From Paragyromitra xinjiangensis (taxonomy: Eukaryota; Ascomycota; Pezizomycetes; Pezizales; Discinaceae), in assembly GCA_038503065.1 (NCBI GenBank), contig JBCAMK010000004.1, positions 1,439,001-1,503,000 on the forward strand: 64,000 nucleotides of DNA, in the 5' to 3' direction. Of the stretch, positions 49,370 through 61,985 are shown one piece after another. The position numbers and the translations under genes are program-made. Numbering within the stretch: position 1 is the stretch's first letter; each line of letters opens with the position of its first letter. The notes under the pieces were generated by a model, which did no database searches, had not been told where the DNA came from, and worked only from the letters and a program-made list of their open reading frames with translations.

Positions 49370-52300
49370 CTACAATATCCTCATCCCCACACCCCCACCT
49401 AGTGATCTAACACCTCTCGCATCCTCTAGACCCACAACAGTCCATAGAGCCTTTTTAGCCCCATCCACGTCCCCGTCCCGCTCTAGTACATCGGCGAGTG
49501 CATACCACGCCTCAGCATTATCCCACCCTTTTGGCGAATTCGTACATGCTCTTAGTAACAAAAGTGCACGGTTCCGTCGAGTCAAAAAATCAGCCTCATT
49601 CTCCTCCTTTGTCTGTAACTGCGCTGGGAGCTTCGGTCTATCAGATGGCGTTTTCTGTGGTATCGAAGAGGCAGAAGAAGACGCCGGGATGATATCAAGG
49701 AGAACATGCGATAGAGCAACAATGGCACCGGGATGGTCCACATCTATGCTCAACGCGCTTTCAAAGAATTCCACTGCCGCTCTCTTATCACCGGTTTCAA
49801 GAGCCAATAATCCTCGTTCAACGCTCACATCCGCTTGCCCATTTGCCTCCCCTCCACTTCTACCAACCAACATTGCCTCCTCCAAAGCCCCTCGAGCATC
49901 ACCTAGCCACCCGCAACGTCTATACAACGCACTCACACACAACCATACACTCCTCAGCGCTGCATCTCCTCGCCTCCTTTCATCATCGACCCTCACCACA
50001 GGCTCTGGAAGCATCCACGGTCTCTTCATACTTCGTTGCACTTCCTCATCCGTGATCTTCTCCCCGAGCGCCGCAAGCGGATACGGCAGTTGCGAGCGTG
50101 GGAGATTATTTGGGATATCCTTCCTACTCGGTGTGCCCTCATCATTGATTGGCTCCTTTTCTTTCTCCTTCTCTTCTTCCCGAATGCTATCAACCGGGCT
50201 CCGACTCCCCGGCGTGGTAGTAGGCGGCGTCGGAAATTGTCCGTTTCTGTACACTGCCTGATGCGCATCCAACTTCCGCTTCAACACACTAAACATCACT
50301 CCATCGCCCTGAGGCCCTGGACTGTCACGTCCCGCAGGAGTAGGGCTGAATAAACTCCCGAGTGGACTTCGATCCCGGCTTACGCTCAAACTGGCCACTA
50401 CGCTCGTTCCCGCGCTCGTCCCGGGCGTGCTTGGTAGCGGTGGCGTCGGCTCCCCTCCAACAGCGATAGAACTCGATGCAGAGCTCCTAACGCTCTTACT
50501 CCGTCGGATCGTCCCCCCGCTGACCGAGAACCGTCGCGTTTTCTTCGCCTGCGGCTGTATCCCCGGTATTGGTGAAAGAGGGTCGAGCACGATGGGATCC
50601 GTATTGCTTACTTTGATCTTCGGTGTTGTCCTTAACGTCGGGTAATCTTTCTTTCCTCTACTTCTCATCGTCTGGCTTCCTGTTAACCCGCCGACGCCAC
50701 GGCTCGTGCCCGGTCTCGTTAGTTTTGCCGTTCCTGTTGCGGGTCGGCTCACAGCTGGAAGACACCCGATGCCACCGTTTGGGAGATCGTATGCGCTCAT
50801 GCTGTATTCTCGCTCGTATGTCTTCCCGCTTTTCCCGGTAAATATACGACTGATACGGCGTGCAGTGCTCGGTCTGCTCGTCATCGTCCCGGTAGTAGTC
50901 GAGGGTGGGCTTAGGTTTAGATCATTCTCTACACGCAGCGGTGGAGGGAAGTAGCGGGTATACAGTGTTAGTAGTGTCTCTGCGCTCGCCACGGTAGTCT
51001 CGGGGCCGAGTGTGGCTTCCGTGAGCGCCATCAGCGTCATTTGGAGTTGCACGGCAGTCTCTTTGGATTCGATGCTGAGGGTCGCGGGTTCATTATAAGA
51101 AGCAAGGAGCGTCAGTGCCGTGTTACAGGCAGCAGTAGCAGCATCGTATTCCTCTCTTGCAGACAACAAGAGGGAGAGAGCATGGAGGAGGGAAGCTGCG
51201 CGACGGATATAGGATTCATCAGTGAGCGGGGAAGGTGCGCCGAGTGAGGTTAATCCTTTGGTTAGACTGTCCACCGCAGCATCCACATCCACTAAATCAG
51301 CCTGTATAAGGGCGAGGCCGTACCACGCATCAACATCGTGTGCGTCATACTCCAACCCTTTCTTAAACGCCTTTTCCGCCTTCTTCTGCGCTTCCTCCCT
51401 GCTCTTATGCCCTAACACGGTCTGCCGTGCCCACGTCGCATTGGCTGTTCCGACACCCCTGTATACGCATGCCAGCACCTCCGTATCCCGAACCCGCCAT
51501 TCCTCAACCCACGCTTCCGCCCTCTTCGCAATCTTTAACCCTTTCTCTCCGTCGTTGAGGTGCTTACACAGCATCCTGATCCCCTCCGCTACAGTCACCA
51601 ACACTGTTGCATCATGATCAAAATCTTTCTCAATCTTCCCCTTCGCAATCCTTTCCTTTGCGTTTTCACTAAGATCTAGATACGTCTCTAGCGCAAGCAC
51701 AGCATCTGTAAGATTCCCCATGCTGGTGAGTGTATAAAACAAATGTCTCAAAACCCGCGGGGAATGGAACGTCTTGGTAGCAGCTCTATAGAGGATATCC
51801 ACCACAGCCTCAGCATCGGTGCCTGAGCCACCAGACGCCTGCCAGTTGAGTGCGATGACATCAACGAATTCGCCAATGAGTTCGTGGAAGTCGGCTGCGG
51901 CAGGGAAGAGGAGGGTCTGTGTTAGGTAGGCCTCGTAGACGGATTGTATCAGCTTCAATTCAGCACTTAGTTGGGACTTGGTCCCAGCTTTTGCGGTGAA
52001 GCCTGTAGGGGAGGTACGGGAAGAGGCGACGGATAATGTGCCATTGTTTCCGTTTTCGATGGGAGAGCCTGATGGGAGGCTGATAGGAGTAGGGGATTCG
52101 GGGTAGTCTGGGGGGAGGAGTAGAAGTGATAGGAATCGGAAATAGTGACGATACACTTCTCGCCTTTCTTCGTCTTTTTGAGGGTACGAGCCCTGGCTTG
52201 GGGTAGTGATAGTGGGTTGTGTCTGGTCAGAGAGGTCCCCAATGAACGTGTGGAAGGCTTTGAATGCATTCGAAACGGTGGTTTCATCAACGAGCGTTTT

Positions 52301-53457
52301 GCCAATCGCCGTTCCAATCTGTCCTTCTTCAGAGGCAGTGTCTGGAGTAGCTGCAGCAGAACCTTGTACTTGTTCGGCGTCTGTTTTCCAATCGGGCTTG
52401 GTCTTCTCATGCTTGCGCGGGGTGATGAGGCATGTTGTTGCTGGTGGGGAGGGAATAGTGGGTGAATTATTCTCTAACCAGCACCTATATGCTGCAAGAG
52501 CAGAGTGTGATAGAGCTCTTTCAGTCCATTCTAGAAACGAGGGAGAATCTCGCTGTGCAGTTGGTAGAGTAGATGCCAGCCGGATTGCCGTTCTATACAA
52601 CTGCAAGGGTAAGGAAAGATCCTTGCTGTTGGTATGAGATAGGGCGATCCCTAGCAATTTCGTAAGTAAATAACCGGTGGAAAAGCTCTCTTAGCCCACC
52701 ACATAAATATCGTCATACCTGCTTGTCTGAACCATCTCTCGGCCGCTCGTCTACAAACCCCCTCGAGATCATCCAGCCAAGGCAGTTTTTTTTACACGTT
52801 TTTTCTTTTCCCAAAATTTTAATCGTACGCACCTTGCAGAACAAGCGACTTTATTCGCGCAATATGGATATATCCCTCCTTCACCTTTCCACCACCCTCC
52901 CACTCTTCCCTGACCTCGCGCTCGGTTGGAAGAACTTTCAGAACGTCTTCCCATTCGCCTTTCAGCATGCAGCACCATGCAAGAACCACACGTGCATCTA
53001 TAAGATCATCTGCTGTAGTGACCGGGGAATATCCGCCTCCTGCAGGATTAGGGAGCTTCGTTGCTGCCGGGGGGGACTTGTTGAGCTCTTCTTGCAGCGT
53101 GTCTTGAAAAGCATCAAGCGAAACAATGTAGGATACGATTGTGGATGGAGATGCTTTAGGTGCAGGAGGGGGTAGAAGTTGATGGATCCGAGCTTCGGTT
53201 TGCGCTGTTATCGCGAGGCCTGGTTCACCGTTAGTTCTGCAGCTCCTAGAGCTCGGGGGTGAGGTCATACATCTTCGCCCAGGCGCGTGTTTCAACACCT
53301 TTCTAGACCACTCCGGAACGGCGTCCCAGTCGCCATTACACCGGGCGGTCTCGAGGCGCTGAAGGTAGGTGTTTCCTTTTGACTGCTGGGGGTTAGCGAA
53401 AGCGCAAGTGTTTTGGGCCGGGAGAAGCGGACAGAATTGGAAACGTACTGTGCTCAT
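49370..53457 (-). CDS. YPP1: Ypp1-like TPR protein (PI4-kinase complex scaffold)
   Basis: Proposed exons: 53449-53457 (MST), 53271-53385, 52833-53219, 52719-52745 (27 nt), 49370-52650. Introns: 53386-53448, 53220-53270 (51 nt, with CTAAC), 52746-52832, 52651-52718. All are GT...AG and phases agree, giving 1272 aa. The N-terminal YLQRLETARCNGDWDAVPEW and KVLKHAPGRRC, completed by the 51-nt intron removal, are the Ypp1/TTC7 signature. TPR-type helices follow (YDAHDVDAWYGLALIQADL; ALETGDKRAAVEFFESALSI; AEAWYALADVLERDGDVDGA), with a long disordered insert around the middle. In yeast Ypp1 links Stt4 PI4-kinase to Efr3 at the plasma membrane for PI4P synthesis and endocytosis. An alternative upstream start (53631) is not family-like. 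Confidence 0.85.
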
Positions 53458-56169
53458 TGGAATCTGTGAGAGATGATAGGAGGAAGACGAACAGGTGGGG
53501 ATTTGAGGGGGAGACGCTGATAAGAGTTTCAGAGGTCGGGAGCAGAGAAAACGCCCGTCGTCGGACTTCTGTCGTGTCACGTCTTTGCGCGACGTCTGTG
53601 GTTGGTCCTGGTGTTGCGGCTCAAGCGGCAAATACGCGAGGCTTCCCTAACCCTGGCTGATAGAGTCTCTGTTTCAGGGGATTCGTTCGCGACAGAAATT
53701 AATAGCTGGGATTTCGGTTTTGTGAAGCTGATGGAATTGATACCAGGCTAGAGTAAATCTCCTCTTGTTTCTTAAGAGGCGAGTAGATGTCGTCGATCGT
53801 TCCTTCAAGTAGCTGTAGCATGTCTATATCCTGCTTTCGCACCCTTACTTGTTTTGTAACCCTGATGAAGAAAAAGATGGACTAATAAAGGAATAAGATA
53901 GAGTTATCTTTGAGCCTACGTATGATCGCCTCCATGGTGTTGGGCTGTTTGTGATCATCTAGCGTTTAGGCCCTGGGATGAGAACTTGCACCTTGCATAC
54001 AGATGCAGTGTCCTGCAAGGAGTGATCGGTACGTTAACTTCCATGCAGCGAATAGATTGATGGTTGCTTGTTGAAAATGATACATGGGGGTAATCTTCAC
54101 GATTCTTCTCGTGCCTTCTTATTAGCAAGCTCCTCGCGTCGTGCTGAGTTGAATAGAGTATGGGTCTTTTGTGATGTCAAGGTTGTGAATCTGTGTTAGG
54201 GTACATGCAGCCAGGGGTGAAAGGAGAAGCGTTCACCCTGTGCTTATAATTAAAAATCTAGAAAGCAAGACGAATCTACACTGTTTGATTGTTTAGGGCT
54301 TCGAGTGTAGTATAAGGACGTTCTCTCTGTTCGAAAACAGTCTATCACTTGGATGCTAAATGTAGTCAAAGCCGATATTCAGTGATTGTTATTAAATAAT
54401 CAATAGCAAGTTCTTGAAGAGAATCTAAATTCGTTGACTTGGTCTATTGGAACGTGTTCTGTTCCATGTGGATATCCCAGTCCAGTTGCTTCGCTATGCC
54501 GTGACTTCATCACGCTGCAACCCGTAGTAGGAAAGCCGTGACAAGAGTAAAGTTGGGCACGCTAGTTATTATCAACGTCTACACAACAAATTCGTCCACA
54601 TCAAGACGGGGAATCTGGGAAACGTCTGCATTTATAGATTTATAAACAAGTTAGAGGGATAATAGTGATGGCCTTAGAAGGGGCACGAGTTAAAGACGGT
54701 ATTTAATTTTTTCGGGAAAGGAAGGAAGGAAAGAAAAGATGAATTTCTCAAGCGTCGGGGATATTAAGTTGTCTATTAGTGTGTTAAGGGGAGGAGGAAA
54801 CTTGTTAGGAAACCTAGGGATAATAAGTCTCAGATCCTACGAACTCTTGACAGATCTATCTGCGCGGAAAGGCCCCTAGGCAAGACATACCCCCTAAGCT
54901 CTTAAAAGAAAGCTGGGGGTTTTATAACTAGGCCAATGAATCGTATAGAACGAATAAGAAGAACCTAATGCACGTATGCATATCCCTCTCAGGGATCTGG
55001 GCGACACAGAAAAGTAGGGAATGCCCTGTCACATACTCTGTGTGGCGTGACTGCGGTCAAGTTTCTGGTGGAGGGTGTGGAATCTTCACCCTTCCCCTTC
55101 CCCTCCTCCTTCCTCTTCTCCTCCCCCTCCACACAAACAACCAAACGAATTTCCGTACCGCACCTGATATTTCAACATTTTCCCTGAGCACTCAACCCTA
55201 TACACGAGTTCCTTTTTAACAGAGCAAAAAATCTATTCACAACAACTGGATTCATAACCTTGCGACTATTCTAGATCCGATCAATTTTCCTAGCCGTGCT
55301 GGCATCAGCGATACGTCCCCAACGAATATTAACAACTCCAATTATCAAGGAGGGAACATGTAAGGTATATTTGGGAGTTGGATAATAATGCTGCTACTCG
55401 GCCTACAACCCGTTGTGATTCATGGGTTGAATCAAAAGTCTATTCGTTCGTGGGAATGGCATTTCGCAATTTATGGTATTTCACTCTTTCTTTTCTCCCA
55501 CTATAATATCATTCTACTACGGGAATAGTAAAATGAGGGGATTAAAGCAGGAGCCATATTCAGCAGTGATCATGAAGAGCATCGAGCAAGAAGCTGCTGG
55601 GTACGTGTTCCTTTTATTTCTGCATAATCAGCCGTTTCATTACTTCGATTCTAGTTTCATGAACTTTGAAAGTAAGTCGAGGTCAATGGAGTTGAAAGGA
55701 GCAATATTTGCTCCTGCTTATGCTCAAGAGAAAAGCTAGAGCTAGGATTTAAACCCCATGAAGTTGAATCTCTCTAGAGGATGACCGATTTGTCTATTTC
55801 TCGCTGGAGAAGACTATTTTTCGAAGAAGATACTAAGTAGTCATTTGATACGTTGGTGAACGGGGGAGTGATCATGAGGAAGACGGAATGAGGAAGTAGG
55901 TGGTATTCTTGGGAGAGGGATCGATTTTTTTAGTAAGTGTTTGCCCTTTTGAGTGTTTGCTTGGTTTGTCATTTGGCTTATCGTACATTTACTTCTAGTT
56001 TTTCCTTTCGGGTTTCCTTATCCCTACCATTCGTAGGGATTCTTATTTACGAACGCACAGCCGTTCGCTGGCGATACCTCCTAAGATGGCCGCGAAAATA
56101 CGATCATTTTGGGGTTTGGTCTATTTAGACTCTCTGAAATTGGATACCTGCGGATTGAATTACGATCAG
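53458..56169. other. Gene-poor region; possible 5' exons of the 56-kb candidate
   Basis: YPP1 promoter at the left. In 55530-55820 (+) an ATG frame can be joined across a clean intron (55602-55654 region, GTACGT...TTCTAG) and a GTAAGT donor, giving protein-like text (MKSIEQEAAG; DDRFVYFSLEKTIF). It may be the start of the candidate gene at 56170, but no complete chain could be built. A pyrimidine-rich tract lies at 55090-55130. Confidence 0.3.
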
Positions 56170-57258
56170 ACATAACTCGGCAACGAGCCGCGGCGATATA
56201 CGGCATGAGTGGAGAGATTTCGCTGCACCAAAGAAGTGGTTAAGTTGGTTGGTAAAATTATTTCGGAAGGTTGTGAGATGGGAGGAAGTGTTTGGAGAGT
56301 GGTCATTCCACTTTGATAAGGGTTTGTTTACTGACAACAATAGTTGGGCAATCCTGGATCCGGAGATATCGTCCACACTTGCTACTCTGCAGGCTGGACC
56401 ATGGAATAAACCAGCTTTCGACCGGAGTAAAGCTTAAGCGTTCGTGGTCCGGAGAGCATGATAGTGCCGCAGGGTTGTTAGCGCATTTGACCATTTAGTG
56501 GTATCTGTGCTGTTCTACAACCTCCATGGCTATTGTGTTCCGGGTGCTATACTTCAAAATTTCAACGACGTTTTAGGGGAGGGGTCGAAAATGGACTTGA
56601 CGAGTCATATCTTATGTCTCAAGGATTATCATTCGGATGCTTATTTCAATACGCTTCGTGTGTTTGGATCGATGGACATGAGCGTTAAGACCCGCGGCTG
56701 CGTAGCCTAGTTAAATAAAAAAAGGGAGACGTTTTATTAGGATGATATAGCTACCATCTCTCTTGACAAAGCTATTGGAACCAAAACACAAAGCTTTTTC
56801 GGTATGAATCTTCCACACTATTCGGGTTACTCTTGCTGCCTGGGTTTTCCGTAGGGAGGGATTAAAGTGCTAACAGTTTCATTAGAGAGTTTCTATTTTA
56901 GTCTCTACAAAATCCTCGATCACCGGCGGGGACATTCTCTTGCAGACTGGAGTCTGTCTGACATGTATTCATTCCGTCTTCCGGTACATGTTGGTAAGTT
57001 TACTTTGGTGGCGTTAGCTGGAAGAATACATTTAGTAGCTTTTCAAAGGCTCTGTCTTCGAGACTTAGGAGGTTATGGAGTAACTATTACACTCATAAAG
57101 GAATTCAAGTATGTGTTTCTCCTGTCATTTTGATTCTCACCTTTGGTCTTCCGTTGCTGACGAGGTACGTTGAAGGAGTCATGAGCCTGTTTAAATATAT
57201 CAAAACCCTCTTACAGCTGAGGGAAAAGGATGGATTCTTTTCCTTTATTGAGTCCTAA
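56170..57258 (+). CDS. Candidate multi-exon gene, 5' end unresolved
   Basis: A chain of plus-strand exons: 56170-56426, 56499-56701, 56751-56801, 56855-57108, 57165-57258 (TAA). Introns 56427-56498, 56802-56854 and 57109-57164 have good GT...AG ends and agree in phase; 56702-56750 is weaker, and GTTAAG slightly upstream is an alternative donor. The result is about 285 residues of non-repetitive, protein-like text, for example KKWLSWLVKLFRKVVRWEEV, GPWNKPAFDRMVSVLFYNLH, GHSLADWSLSDMYSFRLP and YVEGVMSLFKYIKTLLQLRE. There is no ATG in the first exon, so upstream exons are missing. No family recognised. It could also be a decaying gene. Confidence 0.35.
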
Positions 57259-58041
57259 CTTTAGCTGCATCCTTCGACATTTATTAGGCATCATTCACTG
57301 GGTCTGCTTTTTAACTCCCGCAAACACAAAAGCATTGAAAGCAACCCTTATTTGTCGGAAGGTGCCTTATGTCCTGTCTTTGGAATTGTCGACAACGCTA
57401 TGATACAAGATCAGAGAGGAATCGGCACACATGTACAGGATGTCACTTCCTCACACATACTCGTCAATCAGGCCCAATGAAACCTAGGCTTTATGATATC
57501 GATCATGATGTGTTTTGGAGCTGGGATCCTACCGATATCAACATTAGTTTCGGCTAGTCTTTGCCGCAGGGGCTGGGTGGAACAAAGCCCAAAGGGAAAT
57601 AGGGGTTTCGTTGGAATTGGTATAAGAGAATTTGGGGACCAGCGATTTAGGTTGATTCTTTCATGAATGAAACTGAAAGCTGGTTTAATGGAGAAACATG
57701 TCTCGTTGCTCTTGGAGAAATTTTTATCATGTTGCTTAGTAATTGGTTCTTGATACAAGAAATTAGAGATATTTACATGTATCGTTGTGTGCGAGGGTGG
57801 TCATTATTTGTTGTATAAATATTGTTGCGCTCAATGAAGAATGTATTTGCATTTACCTATATAGTTTTGAGCTTATTGCGGTGTATATATGTATTTACAT
57901 GTAACTGGTGCTGGGTGCGAGCTGCGCTCGAGATGTTCCGCTAGTCACGAGTGATTTTTTATGATTCGTGAAGCACCGACAGCAGAGTGCTACCTCTGAA
58001 ACCCACCTCTGAGTGCCGAACTCTATCAATCTCCTGCCTCT

Positions 58042-58059
58042 CCCCCCCCCCCCCCCCCC
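58042..58059. repeat. 18-base C homopolymer
   Basis: An uninterrupted C run on the plus strand. Its length may be unreliable in assembly. Confidence 0.9.
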
Positions 58060-58792
58060 GCCGGGTGTAAGGTACCATATTTGCTTCCAAACTCTTTCCA
58101 TGCACCAGGCACTGTTGTTTCTAACTGACGCTAAGTGCAAAATCCTGCCATTCCCCGACCCCCGCTGTCCCTAATACTTGCTGCTCCTAGGCCTCTACTA
58201 CCGCTCTCAGATCATCTCTAACCTGGGAGCTCGCTGTTTCTAGACTCCTTTATTTATGGGCCCTGTCGTTCCTGGAAATGGTTGATGAAGTCACTATTAC
58301 TGATTCTCTACTAGTATTATATTGGTATATTACTATACGTATACCGCTATTTAGAACTTTCGTCTTTAATTGTTTGGTTGAGTAGAATATATAGGGTGAA
58401 CTAACTGGTTGCAATTTTGCTTGAAATACCCTAGTCTTTTCTACCGAAATGGTTGCGTGTGACACGGGTCTTTTAATCAGGAAGTTAGCTAGGGGATCGT
58501 ATCGTGGTGGGAGATAAGTTTTATGATAGTTTCGTCTGCTGGGGTATAACTTCTGCAGTGTTTTTCTTGGGTTGGCATATACTTATAGCTGGCTCTATAC
58601 TTGTTGACTCGGTGGTTCCACGGATGCATATTGATACTGGGGGTTGGGTCCTACGGCGGGTTGTTTAGGGGTTACCACTCGAGCTTCGGCAACGTTTGCA
58701 GAAAAAAAATACTTCTATGATGAACCTAGTTTCGGGGTGATGCTTGTTGGTATAATTTAGCTAAGGAGAGATTAAAACTGAAAACAGCTGGG

Positions 58793-58887
58793 TACAATAG
58801 AGGGGTTTAAAGTACAATCTCATTGGTTCTTTTGTTGAGTTGACGGATCAAGGCTTTTGTTCAAATCCCCGCCAATTCAGTTTTTTT
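58793..58887 (+). repeat. tRNA/SINE-like fragment related to 28474-28583
   Basis: A weak A-box-like TACAATAGAGGGG (58793-58805) is followed 66 nt later by a B-box-like GTTCAAATCC (58859-58868), then CCCGCCAATTCAG and a T run. The minus-strand sequence at 28.5 kb has the same order, with GTTCAGATCC, CCCGCCAGTTTAG and a T run. No cloverleaf forms. Confidence 0.4.
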
Positions 58888-60250
58888 GTTCGGTGCTGGG
58901 AAAAGTCAAAATAGAAGTTCCACGCCGCTCTATTGAAGCATTAAGTCCAGTTTTGCCGCACCAATCCCGGTGGTTGAGATATCTGTCCCGCGATGACGAT
59001 AATAGAATCAACCATGGAATTTCGTCAATTACATGTTCTCGATCAAGATGGTGTTCGAGTGTGCTTTGGTTGAGCAGCAGCTATGGGTACTTGGTGTAGA
59101 CTTGTGACTTATCTGCTTAAATAGAAGACTGAATCAGAATCGATATATATGAAGATTAAATAACAGGCTCGCATTTAGGAAGGCGGTCGCCAGCAGTTTC
59201 TCTATCCTCGATTGAGTCGTATCTGAATGGTAAAGCCGGGACGTGGCAACTCTTCTATCTGAAGTAGATCGGCCTAAGACTTCCCGGTTTTTTCTGGTAC
59301 AGCTGAGATCAGGCATACTTAGCGGATTCAAAATTACGAGAGCCGTCCCTCGATCAACCAAGTCTTCTCTGTCCCTCGATCCACATGCCACAAACAATGG
59401 CTAATACCGACCACCTGATGATATCCTGTGTCTAGATGGTATATCAAAAATAATCCAAAAAGGTTGCAATCGGATTCCGTGCGAACCTTTAACCCAGTGC
59501 ATGAAGAATCAACTCCCCTGGGAGGGAATAGAAACTGTGATTACCCCGGCCCCTCTGGGCGACACAGTAGCCATTACCATACCATAGTAGATGAGATTAT
59601 AGCGGTTATTGCCTATCTTTACTCGTGCGTACCCTTCTATGGTGCACTGATAGGATTGATCAGTTATTGTATCGTAAACTAGGGTAACTTCTTAGTCTCG
59701 TGCCCAGCCTCACTGCGCAGCTTGTTCCTACGGTGCACAGTAGCCATAGGCAGTAGGGATGGGAACGAGCCTAGTAACTTCTAGTTTCTGCCCTTTCCTT
59801 CATTGATGTTGTTCACTTAGCAAGCCCCTGCTGTCAAAAAGATTGTGAATGAGACATGCTCTCCTTGAAGGTATCCTGTAAGGCTTGTAATCTATGGATT
59901 AAATGTGTGAGAGCGATAGGATATCCACGTACTCTTGATTAATCGATGGGCATCTGTACTAAGGCTAATGGCTAGTTACATGTGTTTCTTGTCGGTTGGT
60001 CTTGTTGAGTATGCAACTCGAGCTCGTGACGCTGACACCTATATCGTATTTTTGTGTTGATGACGAAGGGTCACGGGCCGTAAGAGTTCTCGTCCATTTC
60101 GAATTTGTTAAAGGTTCGGCCAAACATACCTTCTACCTGATTCCTTGTTCATCTGCCAACGAAACTAGAACAACCACTTAAGACCTTTGTCACCGCTTCA
60201 GTCTAAACGGGAATTCCCCTATTATCCAAATCCTTTCGTTCCGTCTAAAG

Positions 60251-61462
60251 ATGCAGTTCACGGACAAAATTGACTGGGATGCAAACAATGAAGCCCTAGC
60301 CTCAAAGCTCATCGAAGAACTCAGAAACGACGAAAATATTCGCAGAGTCCTCTGGCGTAGGAAGGAGGAACCGCATTGTGATTCCCACGACAAAGAAACG
60401 GCTGCTATGGTTGTGGTGAAGGCATTATTCCCCTTAGAGAGAAATGAGGTTCAACTAGTGTTCTATATGACTGCCGTGAATAAGCGGATTGCTTATGTCC
60501 GAGGCCGATTCTATAATGTGAAGAAGGCGCTGCCAAACGGGAAGAACGGGAAGAACGGGAAGAAAGGGAAGGATATCGATTGGGAGATGAAAACTGTCGG
60601 GGGATTGCCAGTGCAGAGAAAGTGGGGTATGTTATGTTTCTGGCTTGAAGGTGCTTGTCGGTGTTGTGGCTAATCAACTATGGTGTCGTTTGTTGACCAC
60701 AACAGCTGAGGTGTTAAGGAGATGTCCAAACTTCAGACTTTACGCCTTTTTTAATGGGGCTATTACGGAATCCGAGATTGGGGGATCTGCTTCGGATATA
60801 GATCCACTCATCCCAAGTACCAAGCCTTTACCTCCGCAAGTTGATCCGAATGCACCTAACGCCAAGTCGGCACCTCGCAGCCATGGTGGATTTGTTGCTG
60901 AATCTGGTGAGGAAAGTGATGAAACGGGTGACGAATATCGGGAGGAAGATAGTGGAGACGATGATTGGGAGGAAGATGATGAAGAGCTGGATGAAGATGA
61001 AATCAAGCAGGGAACTGGGAACGAAGAGGTGGAGGAAGAAGTAATAGTTCTAACAGACGACCAAGCTAAGCTAAGGGAATGTTCGACTCGTTCGGCAAGT
61101 GCTCCTCGCTCTGCCACGCCTACGGTAAGATTTCGTGCCTTTGATTCCACGTTAGAGATCATCCAGATAACTAAATTATTCGGGCCGGGGTTGACTAGGA
61201 TAGAGTCCACCCGAGTCTCCAGTCGGGGAAGCGTCACCGGGAGGCATCGCCACATGCCGTTACTATAGGAGGGGTAGAATTTCGTCGTGAACAGATGCAG
61301 CTTGATTACAATTATAAACTGGAGAAGAGACGATTGAAACAGAAAGAAAAAGAGAAAAGGATGGAATTGGAGGAACTTGATAGGGCACGCACGCACGAAG
61401 AACGCATGATCGACAAAAAGATAAAACTTGCAAGAATCGAGAGGAAAATCAACAAGGGGTGA
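60251..61462 (+). CDS. Orphan acidic protein with C-terminal coiled coil, 352 aa
   Basis: Exons: 60251-60626, 60706-61124, 61199-61462. Introns: 60627-60705 (GTATGT...ACAG) and 61125-61198 (GTAAGA, GTTGAC branch, CTAG). Both are in phase, giving 353 codons including stop. Residues 1-90 form a globular-looking helical region (KIDWDANNEALASKLIEELR; RGRFYNVKKAL), then a Gly-Lys-Asn repeat (NGKNGKNGKKGK). The second exon ends in a long acidic tract (GDDDWEEDDEELDEDE). The third exon is a basic/acidic coiled coil (KLEKRRLKQKEKEKRMELEE; MIDKKIKLARIERKINKG). The layout (helical head, acidic linker, charged coiled coil) recalls Myb/SANT-like or transposase-associated proteins, but I cannot identify a family. 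Confidence 0.65.
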
Positions 61463-61985
61463 AGCCTGTTCAAGGCAAAGAGTGAGCAATGGTTTTAGCA
61501 GAGTGGTAATATTTGGAGCTGCCTGGTGGTTTAGCACCGCTTAGATTTTGTAGGTACAGACTGGTTCTTTTACATATCAGAATTTTTCTGGGTATTTTTA
61601 GAAATGCTTCTTAATGCATTTTTTGGAGTATTGAAATACTGAAATCAGCTTAAATTTGGATATTACCGAGATTGAGAAGAAAATTGGTTATGGGAAATGC
61701 GACAAAATATTCGTTTATAAACGAATAAAGAGAAAAGAGAGCCACATGGCCATCTTTCGGCGGATATAGATCCCTCCGACCTCGTGCTTTATGAGATACC
61801 TTAAGGAAAAAGGAGAAACAATCGAACGGAAAGAAAATATACAAGTAACGAAAGCAGACGAAAGACAATATAATAAGAACTGAGTTCTCAGAAATCATCA
61901 GCAATTTTCCATGGTATGAACTCCCAGAGCATATCTAGGGATGGCAATTTCAGCGGCCCATTTCGGACTACTGAGATCTGTTGAC
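61463..61985. other. Intergenic between convergent genes
   Basis: The 3' flanks of the orphan gene and the RRM gene. AT-rich, with nothing else seen. Confidence 0.5.

Larger units (their letters stand above)
57259..60250. other. Gene-poor region with simple repeats and SINE-like fragment
   Basis: Contains two TACATGTA palindromes (57774-57781, 57896-57903), an 18-base C run (58042-58059) and the SINE-like sequence at 58793-58887. A frame at 57369-57557 is open but has no splice partner. Confidence 0.4.

Noticed and set aside
52145..52637. Overlapping plus-strand frames of up to 143 codons inside YPP1
   Set aside because: Antisense shadows of the YPP1 exon.
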